Below, in pieces: positions 50,573-60,463 of a stretch of DNA of 64,000 bases (its first letter is position 1; the number at the start of each line of letters is the position of its first letter). Where the stretch lies: NCBI RefSeq assembly GCF_014195685.1, contig NZ_JACICF010000001.1:567317-631316 (forward strand). Direction: 5' to 3'. Under the pieces are notes generated by a model, which did no database searches, was not told where the DNA came from, and saw only the letters and a program-made list of their open reading frames with translations. The position numbers and the translations under genes are program-made. Source of the stretch: Sphingomicrobium lutaoense. Its GTDB lineage: Bacteria; Pseudomonadota; Alphaproteobacteria; Sphingomonadales; Sphingomonadaceae.

Positions 50573-51096
50573 CGATCGCGCAGCCTCTTGGCGTCGGCCC
50601 AGTTGACGATCCCCGCGATGAGCGGGAAGAGCAGCACGGCGATGACGATCGGCGCCCCGTTGGCCGCGAGCGGCACATCGGCGCCATTGAGGCGCGCGAC
50701 CTGCCATTGCACCAGCTCGGCGACCGCGATGAGGATCGCGGCGACCAGCCATTCGGAGGCATAGTCGCGCCATTCCCTGCGTCGTTCGATCAATTCGGCC
50801 ACGATCATCGCCAGCGAGAAGGTGAAGACACTCAAGCCGATCATATGGCCTGCGACCAGATCGTTGAAGAGGCCCGCGACCGGGGCGAACCAGGGACTGA
50901 AGGCGAGGGGGCGTTGCAGCCGCCAGGCAATGAGGAAAAGCAGCGCCATGTCGGGCCACCAGCCACGGAAGCTGATCACCGGCCAGAGCGCGAAGAAGCT
51001 GGCGAGCAGCACCATTGCGGGTGGCCAATAGGCCGCGCCGGGAACCGGGCCACGGCGGAATTGCGCGCTACTGGAGAGCGAGCGCCGCCCCATCAT
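50569..51096 (-). CDS. mreD: Rod-shape-determining protein MreD
   Basis: A 175-residue protein with about five hydrophobic helices. WWPDMALLFLIAWRLQRPL and APVAGLFNDLVAGHMIGLSVFTFSL match MreD, a membrane part of the elongasome. Adjacent ATG codons at 51096 and 51093 both overlap the mreC stop; either may be used. It lies between mreC and mrdA in the usual order. Confidence 0.92.
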   Translation of the reverse strand: MMGRRSLSSSAQFRRGPVPGAAYWPPAMVLLASFFALWPVISFRGWWPDMALLFLIAWRLQRPLAFSPWFAPVAGLFNDLVAGHMIGLSVFTFSLAMIVAELIERRREWRDYASEWLVAAILIAVAELVQWQVARLNGADVPLAANGAPIVIAVLLFPLIAGIVNWADAKRLRDR

Positions 51097-51971
51097 TCGT
51101 CTCCCAGCGGGTCACTGGCGAGAGCGGCGGGTTCGAAGGGAGGTTCGACGATGGCGAAACCGCTTTCGGCGGGGCGGGCCATGGGCACCGCGATCGCGCC
51201 GTCATCGTCGAGACGGATCACCTTCGCGACCGGAACGAGCGGGGGATAAAGGCCGCCTGTCCCGCTGGTCGCGATGATGTCGCCCGGACGAAAGGGATTG
51301 CGGCCAACCTCGAGCGGACGGATGTCGATGGTGCCGTCGCCGCGCCCCTTGGCGATCACCGCTTCGTCGGTGCGCAACAGCTTGGCGGGCACTACGTTGG
51401 CCCGGTCGGAAACGAGGAGGACGCGGCTGGCGAAGCGGCCGGTATCGACCACCCGCCCGATGAGGCCGCGGCTCGAGCGCACTGGCATGCCGTTGGCGAC
51501 GCCATTCTCGCTGCCCACCGAAAGCACCGCGAAGCGTCGCGGGCTGTCCTGGCTCGATCCGATGATACGGCCGGTGGCGATGGGTTCGCGCGAGCGTTCG
51601 ACGAGGCCGATCGTCTGCTTGAGGCGGATATTCTCGCGCATCACCGCTTCGGCCTCGATCAGGCGGCGGCGCAGTTCGTCACGCTCCTCGCGGAGCGCGG
51701 CATTCTGTTCGGCGGCATCCCAATAGTCGCCCGCGCCGCTGGCGAGGCCCTCGACCGTCGCGGCCACCGCGCTGCCGGTTTCTGCAATGGGGCGCGTGGC
51801 GTCGATCGCGGCGCCCCTGATATCGGCAAAGGTACGCGGTGCCACCAGCGAGACGGTGAGCAGGACAAGACCCAGCACCGCCCCGGCGACAAGCGCAACG
51901 AACCCGAAGAACAGGCTGTATTGCGCCCGTCGGGACCAGCCCGAGCGCCGGATCATCGGCGGCGCCATCAA
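51093..51971 (-). CDS. mreC: Rod-shape-determining protein MreC
   Basis: A 292-residue periplasmic elongasome scaffold. A single N-terminal membrane helix (YSLFFGFVALVAGAVLGLVLL) is followed by a short coiled coil (AALREERDELRRRLIEAEAVMRE-like, ~residues 90-120). The beta-barrel MreC domain includes GSENGVANGMPV, RGLIGRVVDTG and GDIIATSGTGGLYP. It links MreB filaments to PBP2. The 6-base gap to mreB and overlap with mreD place it in the operon. Confidence 0.94.
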   Translation of the reverse strand: MMAPPMIRRSGWSRRAQYSLFFGFVALVAGAVLGLVLLTVSLVAPRTFADIRGAAIDATRPIAETGSAVAATVEGLASGAGDYWDAAEQNAALREERDELRRRLIEAEAVMRENIRLKQTIGLVERSREPIATGRIIGSSQDSPRRFAVLSVGSENGVANGMPVRSSRGLIGRVVDTGRFASRVLLVSDRANVVPAKLLRTDEAVIAKGRGDGTIDIRPLEVGRNPFRPGDIIATSGTGGLYPPLVPVAKVIRLDDDGAIAVPMARPAESGFAIVEPPFEPAALASDPLGDE

Positions 51972-51977
51972 TCCACC

Positions 51978-53120
<1,143 letters not shown>

Positions 53121-53173
53121 CTAAGAAAAACAGCACTTCGCGTGAAGTTCCGGATTGGGCTAGAAGGGGCCAT

Positions 53174-54973
53174 ATGTCAATAAGAAGGCTGCCCTCGGAC
53201 CTCATCAATCGCATTGCCGCGGGCGAAGTCGTGGAGCGTCCGGCAAGCGCGCTCAAGGAACTCGTTGAAAATGCTCTGGATGCCGGGGCGGCGAACGTCA
53301 CCGTGCGGATCGCCTCGGGCGGGATCGAGAAGGTCGAGGTGGTCGATGACGGCCATGGCATGAGCCCCGCCGACATGGCGCTGGCGCTCGAGAGGCATGC
53401 GACCTCGAAACTTCCCGACGCGCATATCGAGAATGTGTCGAGCTTCGGATTTCGCGGCGAAGCGCTGCCCTCGATTGCGAGCGTGTCGCAGTTCACCCTC
53501 GAGAGCCGGGTGCGCGGCGAAGAAGGCTGGCAGATCATCGTCGATCATGGCGAACGGGTGAAGGAAGGGCCCGCCGCATTGCCGCCCGGTACGCGCATCC
53601 GGGTCGAGCAGATCTTCGCCAAGGTGCCCGCGCGCCGCAAGTTTCTGCGCACGCCGCGCTCCGAATATCAGGCCTGCCTCGATGTCATGCGCAGGCTGGC
53701 GATGGCCCGCAGCGATGTCGGCTTCGTCTTCGAGCATGACGGGCGGCGCGTGATCGAGGTGCAGCCGCAGAGCGCGCCGCAGCGCGTGGCGTCGCTGTTG
53801 ACCCCCGAGCTTGCGCGCCATGGCCTCGGCATCGACACCGCGCGGGGCGAGATGCGAATGACCGGGGTGGTGAGCCTGCCGACCTTCAACCGGGGAATGG
53901 GGGACCAGCAATATCTGTTCGTCAACAAGCGGCCCGTGAAGGACCGCTTGCTCGTCGGGGCGCTGCGCGGTGCCTATCGCGACCTGTTGCCGCGCGACCG
54001 TCATCCGATCGCCGCGCTGTTTCTCGACCTGCCGACCGACGCAGTGGATATCAATGTTCATCCCGCCAAGACCGAAGTGCGTTTCCACGATGCCGCGGGC
54101 GTGCGCGGGCTGATCGTCGGGGGCTTGCGCCATGCGCTCGAGGAAGCGGGGCATCTGTCGGCGGCGCGCGAACAGCATGCCCAGCCTGCCGCCTGGCAGG
54201 TCGAGCCGGTGGGAGCGCAGGCGCCTTCTTCGGAGGCGTCGCCCGTCCGGCCCTTTGGCGAAGTGCGCGATGCGCCTGCCGCGCCACTGCCACCGAGTCA
54301 GTCGAGCGTGTGGGAAAGCCAATCCACTTTCGCGGCGCCGCCGCAGGCCCGGGCCGAGCCCGCCGAAGCGCCGACCCCTGATGCCGAACGCTATCCGCTC
54401 GGCGCGGCGCGGGGGCAGGTTTCGGCGACCTATATCGTCGCCGAAGCGAGCGACGGGCTGGTGATCGTCGACCAGCATGCCGCGCATGAGCGGCTGGTGC
54501 TCGAACGGATGCGACGGGCGGTGAAGGGCGAGCGGGTGATGTCGCAGCCGCTGCTGATCCCCGAGCCTGTCGAGATGGACGAAGCCGATTGCGACCGGCT
54601 CGAGGAAGCGGCCGGGGAATTGGCCAAGCTGGGGCTCGAGATCGAGCGGTTCGGGCCCGCTACCATGCTGGTGCGCGCGGTGCCTGCGCCGCTGGGTGAC
54701 CGTGTGAAGGCGCCCGCGCTTCTTTCCGATCTCGCCGCCGAACTGGCCGAGCTGGGAACGGCGCTTGCCTTGCGCGACCGGCTCGATGAAGTGGCTGGGA
54801 CGATTGCCTGCCATGGTTCGGTGCGCGCGGGGCGCGTGCTGTCGGTGCCCGAGATGAACAGCCTCTTGCGCGAAATGGAAGTCACTCCGCACAGCGGGTC
54901 GTGCAACCATGGCCGCCCGACCTGGGTGAAGCTGGCGCATGACGATATCGAGAAGCTGTTCGGGCGAAAATAG
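53174..54973 (+). CDS. mutL: DNA mismatch repair protein MutL
   Basis: A 599-residue GHKL ATPase that acts between MutS and strand excision. ATP-binding motifs are IAAGEVVERPASALKELVENALDAGA, DDGHGM and GFRGEALPSIASVS. The C-terminal half carries the metal-dependent endonuclease signature DQHAAHERLVLE and ACHGSVRAG, plus SCNHGRPTW, so this MutL can probably nick DNA itself, in line with the absence of MutH in alphaproteobacteria. The ATG at 53174 gives the family start MSIRRLPSDLINRIAAGEVV. Divergent from mreB. Confidence 0.97.
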   Translation: MSIRRLPSDLINRIAAGEVVERPASALKELVENALDAGAANVTVRIASGGIEKVEVVDDGHGMSPADMALALERHATSKLPDAHIENVSSFGFRGEALPSIASVSQFTLESRVRGEEGWQIIVDHGERVKEGPAALPPGTRIRVEQIFAKVPARRKFLRTPRSEYQACLDVMRRLAMARSDVGFVFEHDGRRVIEVQPQSAPQRVASLLTPELARHGLGIDTARGEMRMTGVVSLPTFNRGMGDQQYLFVNKRPVKDRLLVGALRGAYRDLLPRDRHPIAALFLDLPTDAVDINVHPAKTEVRFHDAAGVRGLIVGGLRHALEEAGHLSAAREQHAQPAAWQVEPVGAQAPSSEASPVRPFGEVRDAPAAPLPPSQSSVWESQSTFAAPPQARAEPAEAPTPDAERYPLGAARGQVSATYIVAEASDGLVIVDQHAAHERLVLERMRRAVKGERVMSQPLLIPEPVEMDEADCDRLEEAAGELAKLGLEIERFGPATMLVRAVPAPLGDRVKAPALLSDLAAELAELGTALALRDRLDEVAGTIACHGSVRAGRVLSVPEMNSLLREMEVTPHSGSCNHGRPTWVKLAHDDIEKLFGRK

Positions 54974-55199
54974 GCTGATTCGCGGAGTGTGTGCGGGAGC
55001 GCGAAGAGATTTTCGCGCCTTTCGACGAACGGCTTGCCGGCATCTAAATCACTGAAAGAATTCCATCATTCATCGAGCGAAATGCCGGATGAACGCGAGC
55101 TTACAGCTTTCTCATCGTCCGTTCATGCGCGCAGCGCAAGCGAGGGGCCATCGGCGCACGGCTTATGGAAGCGTGCGCGAAGTTGAATGGAGAAAAATG

Positions 55200-55793
55200 A
55201 TGAAGAAGCTTGCATTTGCACTCATCCCCGCGGCGATGGTCGCGCTTCCGGCGGCGGCGCAGGCCGCTCCGCAGGGCGCCCGTGCCGAAGTCCAGCTTGG
55301 CTGGGACCAGTTCAAGACCGGTGATGACGTGGAATCCGTCAAGAGCGATGGCATTTCCTACGGCCTTGGCGCGGGTTACGACTTCGCCGTGGCCCCGACC
55401 GTGTCGCTCGGCATTGACGCCGAGATCGCTGACAGCAGCGTCGAGGAAAGCGAAAGCGGCATGATCGGCAACACTGCCTATGACGCCTCGATCGACCTTG
55501 GCCGCGATCTCTATGCCGGTCTTCGCGCCAGCTTCGGGATTGCCGACAATGCCAATGTCTATCTGAAGGGCGGCATCACCAATGTGAAGGCCGACTATCG
55601 CATCACCTATGACGATGGCGCTTCGGTGATCACCGAGCAGTTCAGCGATGACGAAACCGGCTATCGCCTCGGTGCGGGCCTCCAGTTCGGGCTGGCCAGC
55701 AATGCCTATGCGGGCGGTGAATATCGCTATTCGAACTATGACGAAGGTCTCGATCGCCACCAGGTGATGGCCACCGTCGGCGTTCGTTTCTAA
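55200..55793 (+). CDS. Outer-membrane beta-barrel protein
   Basis: A 197-residue exported protein. The signal peptide MKKLAFALIPAAMVALPAAAQA precedes a mature part of alternating beta strands (FAVAPTVSLGIDAEI, GRDLYAGLRASFGI, NAYAGGEYRYSNY). It ends ...MATVGVRF with a terminal Phe, the outer-membrane insertion signal. Length and pattern fit an eight-stranded porin-like/OmpW-type barrel. Two ATG codons are adjacent (55197, 55200); the second is 7 bases from GGAG. A strong terminator follows. Function and ligand unknown. Confidence 0.85.
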   Translation: MKKLAFALIPAAMVALPAAAQAAPQGARAEVQLGWDQFKTGDDVESVKSDGISYGLGAGYDFAVAPTVSLGIDAEIADSSVEESESGMIGNTAYDASIDLGRDLYAGLRASFGIADNANVYLKGGITNVKADYRITYDDGASVITEQFSDDETGYRLGAGLQFGLASNAYAGGEYRYSNYDEGLDRHQVMATVGVRF

Positions 55794-55816
55794 TCGATCG
55801 ACGGATCGACAGGAGG

Positions 55817-55856
55817 GGAGGCGTAGGGCGCAAATGCCCTGCGCCTCCTTTCATTT
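55817..55856 (+). terminator. Rho-independent terminator after the barrel gene
   Basis: GGAGGCG pairs with CGCCTCC and the inner AGGGC with GCCCT, joined by one T-G pair, around a 6-base loop, then TTTCATTT. It ends the barrel gene and overlaps the last bases of the convergent ilvC-like gene. Confidence 0.78.
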
Positions 55857-56822
55857 GAGGCGGTCGAGGGCCTGGCGCACCGCTTCGATCTTCGCGGACC
55901 GCGCTTCCTTCCTTGCCGAGCGGAGCAGGGGATAGCCTTCGGCTTCCTCGCCCTTCAGCTGCTCGGCGAACTTGCCGGCGCGGACGTCGGCGAGGATCGC
56001 GCGCATCTTCGCTTTTTCCTCTTCGCCGACCATCCTGGGGCCGCCCAGCACCGCGCCCAGTTCGGCGGTGTTGCTGATCGCTTCGCGCATTCCAGCAATG
56101 CCGCGCGCTTCGATGAGGTCGGCGAGCAGCTTCAGTTCCGAGACGCATTCGAAATAGGCCAATTCCTCCGAATAGCCTGCCTCGACCAGCGTTTCGAAGC
56201 CCGCTTCGAGAATGGCGGGGACCGCGCCCCAGACCACTGCCTGTTCGTTGAAGAGATCGGCTTCGCATTCCTCGGCGAAAGTCGAGGCGATGAGGCCAGA
56301 GCGGGCGCAGCCGATTGCCTTGCCATAAGCCTGGACGATGGCCGCGGCCTTGCCCGTCACGTCCCGTTCGACCGCCCAGAGGCCCGGCATTCCCTTGCCT
56401 TCGCGGTAGAGCGAGCGGAGCGCGGTGCCCGGGCCCTTGGGCGCGAGCATCACCACGTCGAGATCGTCGCGCGGGTCGATGAAGCCGAAGTGCACTGCAA
56501 GGCCGTGGCTGAAGCCCAGCGCGCTGCCCTGGGGAAGGGCCGAGGCGATCATGCCATAGGCTGACGTCATGACTTCATCGGGGACGAGCATCATGCTGAG
56601 CGCGGCACCATCGACGGCCGCGTCGGGCGCGGCATGGCGAAGCCCGTCGGCCTCGACCTTTTCGATCGAGGGGCTGTTTTCGCGAAGGCCGATCACCACC
56701 TCGAATCCGCCGTCATGGAGATTGAGCGCCTGTGCGCGGCCCTGGTTGCCATAGCCGATGATCGCGATCTTCCTGCCCTCGAGAGGGGCGGGGTCGATGT
56801 CCGGGTCGCGCAGCAATTGCAT
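55851..56822 (-). CDS. Ketol-acid reductoisomerase family protein, divergent
   Basis: A 323-residue IlvC-family protein. IIGYGNQGRAQALNLHDGG is the NADPH fold, and FSHGLAVHFG, DLFNEQAVVWG and ECVSELKLLADLIEARGI retain the His, Asp and Glu positions that bind metal in the family; ISNTAELG holds the conserved Ser. Canonical IlvC converts acetolactate to dihydroxyisovalerate in valine, leucine and isoleucine synthesis. The usual GPGHTVR motif reads GPGTALR, and the protein is slightly short. It lies in a pair with miaA instead of with ilvB/ilvH. It may be a paralogue with a changed substrate or the only copy. Confidence 0.75.
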   Translation of the reverse strand: MQLLRDPDIDPAPLEGRKIAIIGYGNQGRAQALNLHDGGFEVVIGLRENSPSIEKVEADGLRHAAPDAAVDGAALSMMLVPDEVMTSAYGMIASALPQGSALGFSHGLAVHFGFIDPRDDLDVVMLAPKGPGTALRSLYREGKGMPGLWAVERDVTGKAAAIVQAYGKAIGCARSGLIASTFAEECEADLFNEQAVVWGAVPAILEAGFETLVEAGYSEELAYFECVSELKLLADLIEARGIAGMREAISNTAELGAVLGGPRMVGEEEKAKMRAILADVRAGKFAEQLKGEEAEGYPLLRSARKEARSAKIEAVRQALDRLK

Positions 56823-56831
56823 GGAGCCGTC

Positions 56832-57764
56832 CTACAGGCCGGAGCGCAGAAGCGCCACGGCTTCTTCGGCGCCTTCGCCGGGGCGGGGAAAATGCTCGAA
56901 CCGTGGCCAATCGCCGGGTGGCTGGCGGCGGAACCAGGTATATTGGCGCTTGGCATATTGGCGGGTTGAAAGCTGTCCCGCGGCGATCATCTCCTCGCGG
57001 CTGGTCTCGCCCGCGAGATAGGCCGCGATCTCGGGCACGCCGATCGCGCGCATCACCGGAAGCGAAGGATCGAGATGGCGGGCGAGGAGCGCTTCGACCT
57101 CGTCGAGCGCGCCTTCTTCGACCATGCATTCGAACCGCCGGTCGCATAGCTCGAACAGCTCTTCGCGGGGAGGGAGGAGGATGAGCGGCGAGAGCCCGAC
57201 CTTGTCGCCGATCCCGCCTTCCTTGTGCGCTTGCCAGTAGGACAAAGGCTTGCCGGTCGAACGGACCACCTCGAGCGCGCGGGCGACGCGAAGACTGTCG
57301 CCCGGATGGAGGCGGCGGGCGGCATCTGGATCCTCTTTAGCAAGGTCGGCATGGTTGGCAGCAGCATCGCGCGAGCGGATGGACGCGCGGATGTCGGGGT
57401 CGATGTCGGGGACCGGCGCGATGCCCTCGAGCAGGGTGCGGAGATAAAGGCCGGTTCCGCCGACGAGGATGGGCAACAGGCCCTTTTCGTGCGCCTCGTC
57501 CACCTCGACCCGGGCCAGCGCCGCCCAGTCGGCAGCCGAGCAGGGCCGGGCGCCGTCGCGCACGCCGTAAAGGCGATGCGGTGCGGCGGCGAGTTCGTCG
57601 GGCGAGGGGCGGGCGGCGACCACGTCGAGGTCGGAATAGATTTGCGCGCTGTCGGCATTGATGATGACGCCGTTCGCTTCCTGTGCCAGCAGGATGGCAA
57701 GTGCCGACTTGCCGCTGGCGGTCGGACCGGCAATGAGGGCGAGAGGAGGATAAAACTTGGCCAT
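56832..57764 (-). CDS. miaA: tRNA dimethylallyltransferase
   Basis: A 310-residue enzyme that adds dimethylallyl to A37 of tRNAs reading UNN codons. The P-loop GPTASGKSALA begins at residue ~13, then INADSAQIYSDLDV, VGGTGLYLRTLL and the C-terminal RQYAKRQYTWFR. ATG 57764 gives MAKFYPPLALIAGPTASGKS; a second ATG at 57776 is possible. Either makes its start overlap the 5' end of divergent serB. The gene ends 9 bases before the ilvC-like start on the same strand. Confidence 0.95.
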   Translation of the reverse strand: MAKFYPPLALIAGPTASGKSALAILLAQEANGVIINADSAQIYSDLDVVAARPSPDELAAAPHRLYGVRDGARPCSAADWAALARVEVDEAHEKGLLPILVGGTGLYLRTLLEGIAPVPDIDPDIRASIRSRDAAANHADLAKEDPDAARRLHPGDSLRVARALEVVRSTGKPLSYWQAHKEGGIGDKVGLSPLILLPPREELFELCDRRFECMVEEGALDEVEALLARHLDPSLPVMRAIGVPEIAAYLAGETSREEMIAAGQLSTRQYAKRQYTWFRRQPPGDWPRFEHFPRPGEGAEEAVALLRSGL

Positions 57765-58599
57765 TGCGACGCTCATAGCAGCCGGAAGGCTTGACGATAG
57801 CCTGCTTCGCGCCGCCGCCGAGCGGGTCGGGTGCGCCAAGGCACCCCTGTGGCGCGACGGGCAGGACGCGGCGCAGTTGCGCGTCGGCAATGGCGAGGAA
57901 GCGCGGCAGGCGATCGAGGGGTGGGAAGGCATGGACATCATCGTCCAGCCCGATCCCATTCCCGACTATCGCCTGTTCATCGCCGACATGGATTCGACCA
58001 TGATCGGGCAGGAATGCATCGACGAACTGGGCGACATGGCGGGCGTCGGGGGACGCATCGCCGAGATCACCGAGCGCGCGATGCAGGGCGAATTGGATTT
58101 TCGCGGTGCGCTTGCGGCGCGGGTCGAGCTATTGGCCGACCAGCCCGCCGGGATCATCGACCGGTGCATCGCCGAGCGGATCCGGCCAAGGGAAGGCGCC
58201 GAGCGACTGGTCCGGACGCTCAAGGCACGCGGGGTCCGCTGCGTTCTCGTGTCGGGGGGCTTTACCCGTTTTGCCGACCGGATCGGTGCCGACCTCGGCT
58301 TCGACCGGGTCGTCGCCAATCGGCTGGGCGAAGCGGAGGGGCGCTTGACGGGCCGGGTGGACGGCGATGTCGTCGATGGCGCGGTGAAGGAACGGGTGCT
58401 GCGCGAAGAAGCGGGCGAGGGCGCTTCGCTGGCGATCGGCGATGGCGCGAACGATCTTGCAATGATCCGCGCGGCGACGGTGGGAATCGCCTTTCGCGCC
58501 AAGCCGATCCTGGCCGAGGCCGCCGAAGCGCGGCTCGACCATCATCCGCTCGACGCGCTTCTCTGGGCGCTGGGGATCCGGCGCGAGGACTGGGTCTAG
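57757..58599 (+). CDS. serB: Phosphoserine phosphatase
   Basis: A 280-residue HAD-family enzyme making L-serine from phosphoserine. The catalytic motif is IADMDSTMIGQECIDELG; VLVSGGFTRFADRIG is motif II, and IGDGANDLAMI motif III. The TTG start at 57757 is supported by AGGAGG seven bases upstream and by the usual SerB opening IATLIAAGRL. Its first bases lie inside miaA, which starts on the opposite strand at 57764 or 57776. The end overlaps the convergent SPOR-domain gene by 4 bases. Confidence 0.95.
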   Translation: MAIATLIAAGRLDDSLLRAAAERVGCAKAPLWRDGQDAAQLRVGNGEEARQAIEGWEGMDIIVQPDPIPDYRLFIADMDSTMIGQECIDELGDMAGVGGRIAEITERAMQGELDFRGALAARVELLADQPAGIIDRCIAERIRPREGAERLVRTLKARGVRCVLVSGGFTRFADRIGADLGFDRVVANRLGEAEGRLTGRVDGDVVDGAVKERVLREEAGEGASLAIGDGANDLAMIRAATVGIAFRAKPILAEAAEARLDHHPLDALLWALGIRREDWV

Positions 58600-59561
58600 T
58601 CGACCTTTACCGGGAAACAGGCCTGTCCCGAGGCCGACAAGGATTGGCAAGCGGCCTTGGCCTGCGCTGAGCTGGCGAAGGGGCCGACCTGTAGACGGGT
58701 CACTTTTCCTGCTGCGACGAGGAATGAACGTTTGCCCGCAAGCGCCTTGTGGCCTTTGACTTTTTCAAAAAGGCCCGATGCCGAACTGCGCTGGGAGAAA
58801 GCGCCGAGTTGGACCCGCCAGGGGCCGGTGGCGCTGCTGGCCTCGGCCTTTTTCGCGGCAGGCTTGGGCGCGGCTTTCGCGGCGGGCTTCTCGGGCGCTT
58901 TCGCAGCGCTTTTTGCCGGTGCGGGCCTGGTCGCTGGCGTTTCTATCTTGGGCGCGGCGCGGGCGGCGCTCTTTTGCGGAGGGGCGGCACTCTTGCTGGT
59001 CTGGCGAGCAGCGAGCGCGCGGCCTTCCTTTTTAACTGCTTCGGGAAGCAGGCGATTCATCTCCGACTTGGTCGCTTGTGCGGGGCCGAGGCCCGATGCG
59101 GCGGCCCGGCTGACATAGGCATAGGCGCTGACCTGGTCGATCGGAACGCCGTCGCCATTGAAGAGCGCGGTGCCATAGACCAGCATGGCGCGTGGATCGC
59201 CCTGTTCCGACGCAAGGCGCAGCCAGCGCAGCGCACCCGTCCGGTCGCCGTTGTTGAAGAGGATGAGGCCGAGATTGGTCTGGGCATCGACATGGCCCTT
59301 GTTTCCGGCAATCTCGAAATAATGGCGGGCGCGCGAGAAATTCGTGGGGACGCCGCGACCCAGACGATAGGCCTGCCCCATGTTGAAGGCGGCGTCGGCA
59401 TCGCCCCGGTCGGCGAGCGGGCGCCAGATCGAGACCGCCTTCACATGGTTACCTGCCTGCCATGCGCCGATCCCTTCCTCGACGCTCTGCGCGTGGGAGG
59501 GTGCGGAGGCCGTGGCGACCATGGCCGCGGCGATTGCCAGGAAGAATTTCTGCTTCATCAT
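58596..59561 (-). CDS. Sel1-repeat and SPOR-domain exported protein
   Basis: A 321-residue exported protein. The signal peptide ends SAPSHA (about residue 24). Four Sel1/TPR-like repeats follow (DADAAFNMGQAYRLGRGVP, VDAQTNLGLILFNNGD and related). Then comes an Ala/Lys/Pro-rich linker, and a C-terminal SPOR domain (WRVQLGAFSQRSSASGLFEKVKG ... VGPFASSAQAKAACQSL). SPOR domains bind denuded peptidoglycan at division septa. Adjacent ATGs at 59561 and 59558 are possible. It is divergent from the ParA gene, and a second SPOR protein is encoded beyond that gene. Confidence 0.9.
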   Translation of the reverse strand: MMKQKFFLAIAAAMVATASAPSHAQSVEEGIGAWQAGNHVKAVSIWRPLADRGDADAAFNMGQAYRLGRGVPTNFSRARHYFEIAGNKGHVDAQTNLGLILFNNGDRTGALRWLRLASEQGDPRAMLVYGTALFNGDGVPIDQVSAYAYVSRAAASGLGPAQATKSEMNRLLPEAVKKEGRALAARQTSKSAAPPQKSAARAAPKIETPATRPAPAKSAAKAPEKPAAKAAPKPAAKKAEASSATGPWRVQLGAFSQRSSASGLFEKVKGHKALAGKRSFLVAAGKVTRLQVGPFASSAQAKAACQSLSASGQACFPVKVD

Positions 59562-59724
59562 TCCAATCCGTGGGTTACCGGCCGGTCCCTTAGGGACGGC
59601 GCGCGCATCATCCGCCCATTCGGGGTGTCATGCAAGTGCGTCAAAAAGCGCGTTAACCAGATTTTAGCCCCTTCCGTGTCAATTCGGCACTGAACAACAG
59701 CGTCCATCGTCTGAGGGGAAGATA

Positions 59725-60447
59725 ATGCGCGTTCTCGCAATGGCATCACAGAAGGGAGGGTCAGGCAAAACGACTCTATCCGGACATCTGGCGGTGCAAG
59801 CGCAACGAGCCGGGGCTGGCCCGGTCTGCCTGATCGATATCGATCCGCAGGGGTCCCTTGCGGACTGGTGGAACGAACGGGAAGATGAAATGCCTGCCTT
59901 TGCGCAGACCACCGTGGCCCGGCTCGCGTCGGACCTCGAGGTGCTGCGTCAGCAGGGCTTCAAGCTGGCCGTGATCGATACGCCGCCGGCCATCACCATG
60001 GCCATCCAGTCGGTCATCGCGGTGGCCGAATTGATCGTCGTTCCGACCCGACCGAGCCCGCACGACCTTCGTGCCGTGGGCGCCACGGTCGATCTGTGCG
60101 ACCGGGCGGGCAAGCCGTTGATCTTCGTGGTCAATGCCGCGACGCCCAAGGCCAAGATCACCTATGAAGCCGCGGTCGCGCTGTCGCAGCATGGCACCGT
60201 GGCTCCGGTCACGCTTCATCACCGCACCGATTATGCCGCTTCGATGATCGATGGACGCACGGTGATGGAAGTCGATCCCGAAGGCCGCTCGGCGCAGGAA
60301 GTGACCGCGCTCTGGGATTATATCTCGGACCGCCTGGAAAAGAATTTCCGCCGGACGGTCTTTGCCGCTCCGGGAGCCAGCCATGTCGCGGCTCCCCATT
60401 CGTCTCGCCCTGTCGGCGGCTTCGGTCGCCGGGTAGTCGGGCAGTAG
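59725..60447 (+). CDS. ParA/MinD-family positioning ATPase
   Basis: A 240-residue protein. The deviant Walker A KGGSGKTT lies at 10-17, then IDIDPQGSLADWW (Walker A'/switch) and LAVIDTPPA (Walker B). The last 25 residues are short and disordered. It belongs to the orphan ParA group, not the chromosomal parAB pair: no parB or parS is next to it. Such ATPases place cargo or surface complexes at defined sites through nucleoid-bound gradients. RBS GAGGGGAA precedes the ATG. The next gene starts 16 bases after the stop and is likely its partner. Confidence 0.88.
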   Translation: MRVLAMASQKGGSGKTTLSGHLAVQAQRAGAGPVCLIDIDPQGSLADWWNEREDEMPAFAQTTVARLASDLEVLRQQGFKLAVIDTPPAITMAIQSVIAVAELIVVPTRPSPHDLRAVGATVDLCDRAGKPLIFVVNAATPKAKITYEAAVALSQHGTVAPVTLHHRTDYAASMIDGRTVMEVDPEGRSAQEVTALWDYISDRLEKNFRRTVFAAPGASHVAAPHSSRPVGGFGRRVVGQ

Positions 60448-60463
60448 AGGAGGCCGACCCACC

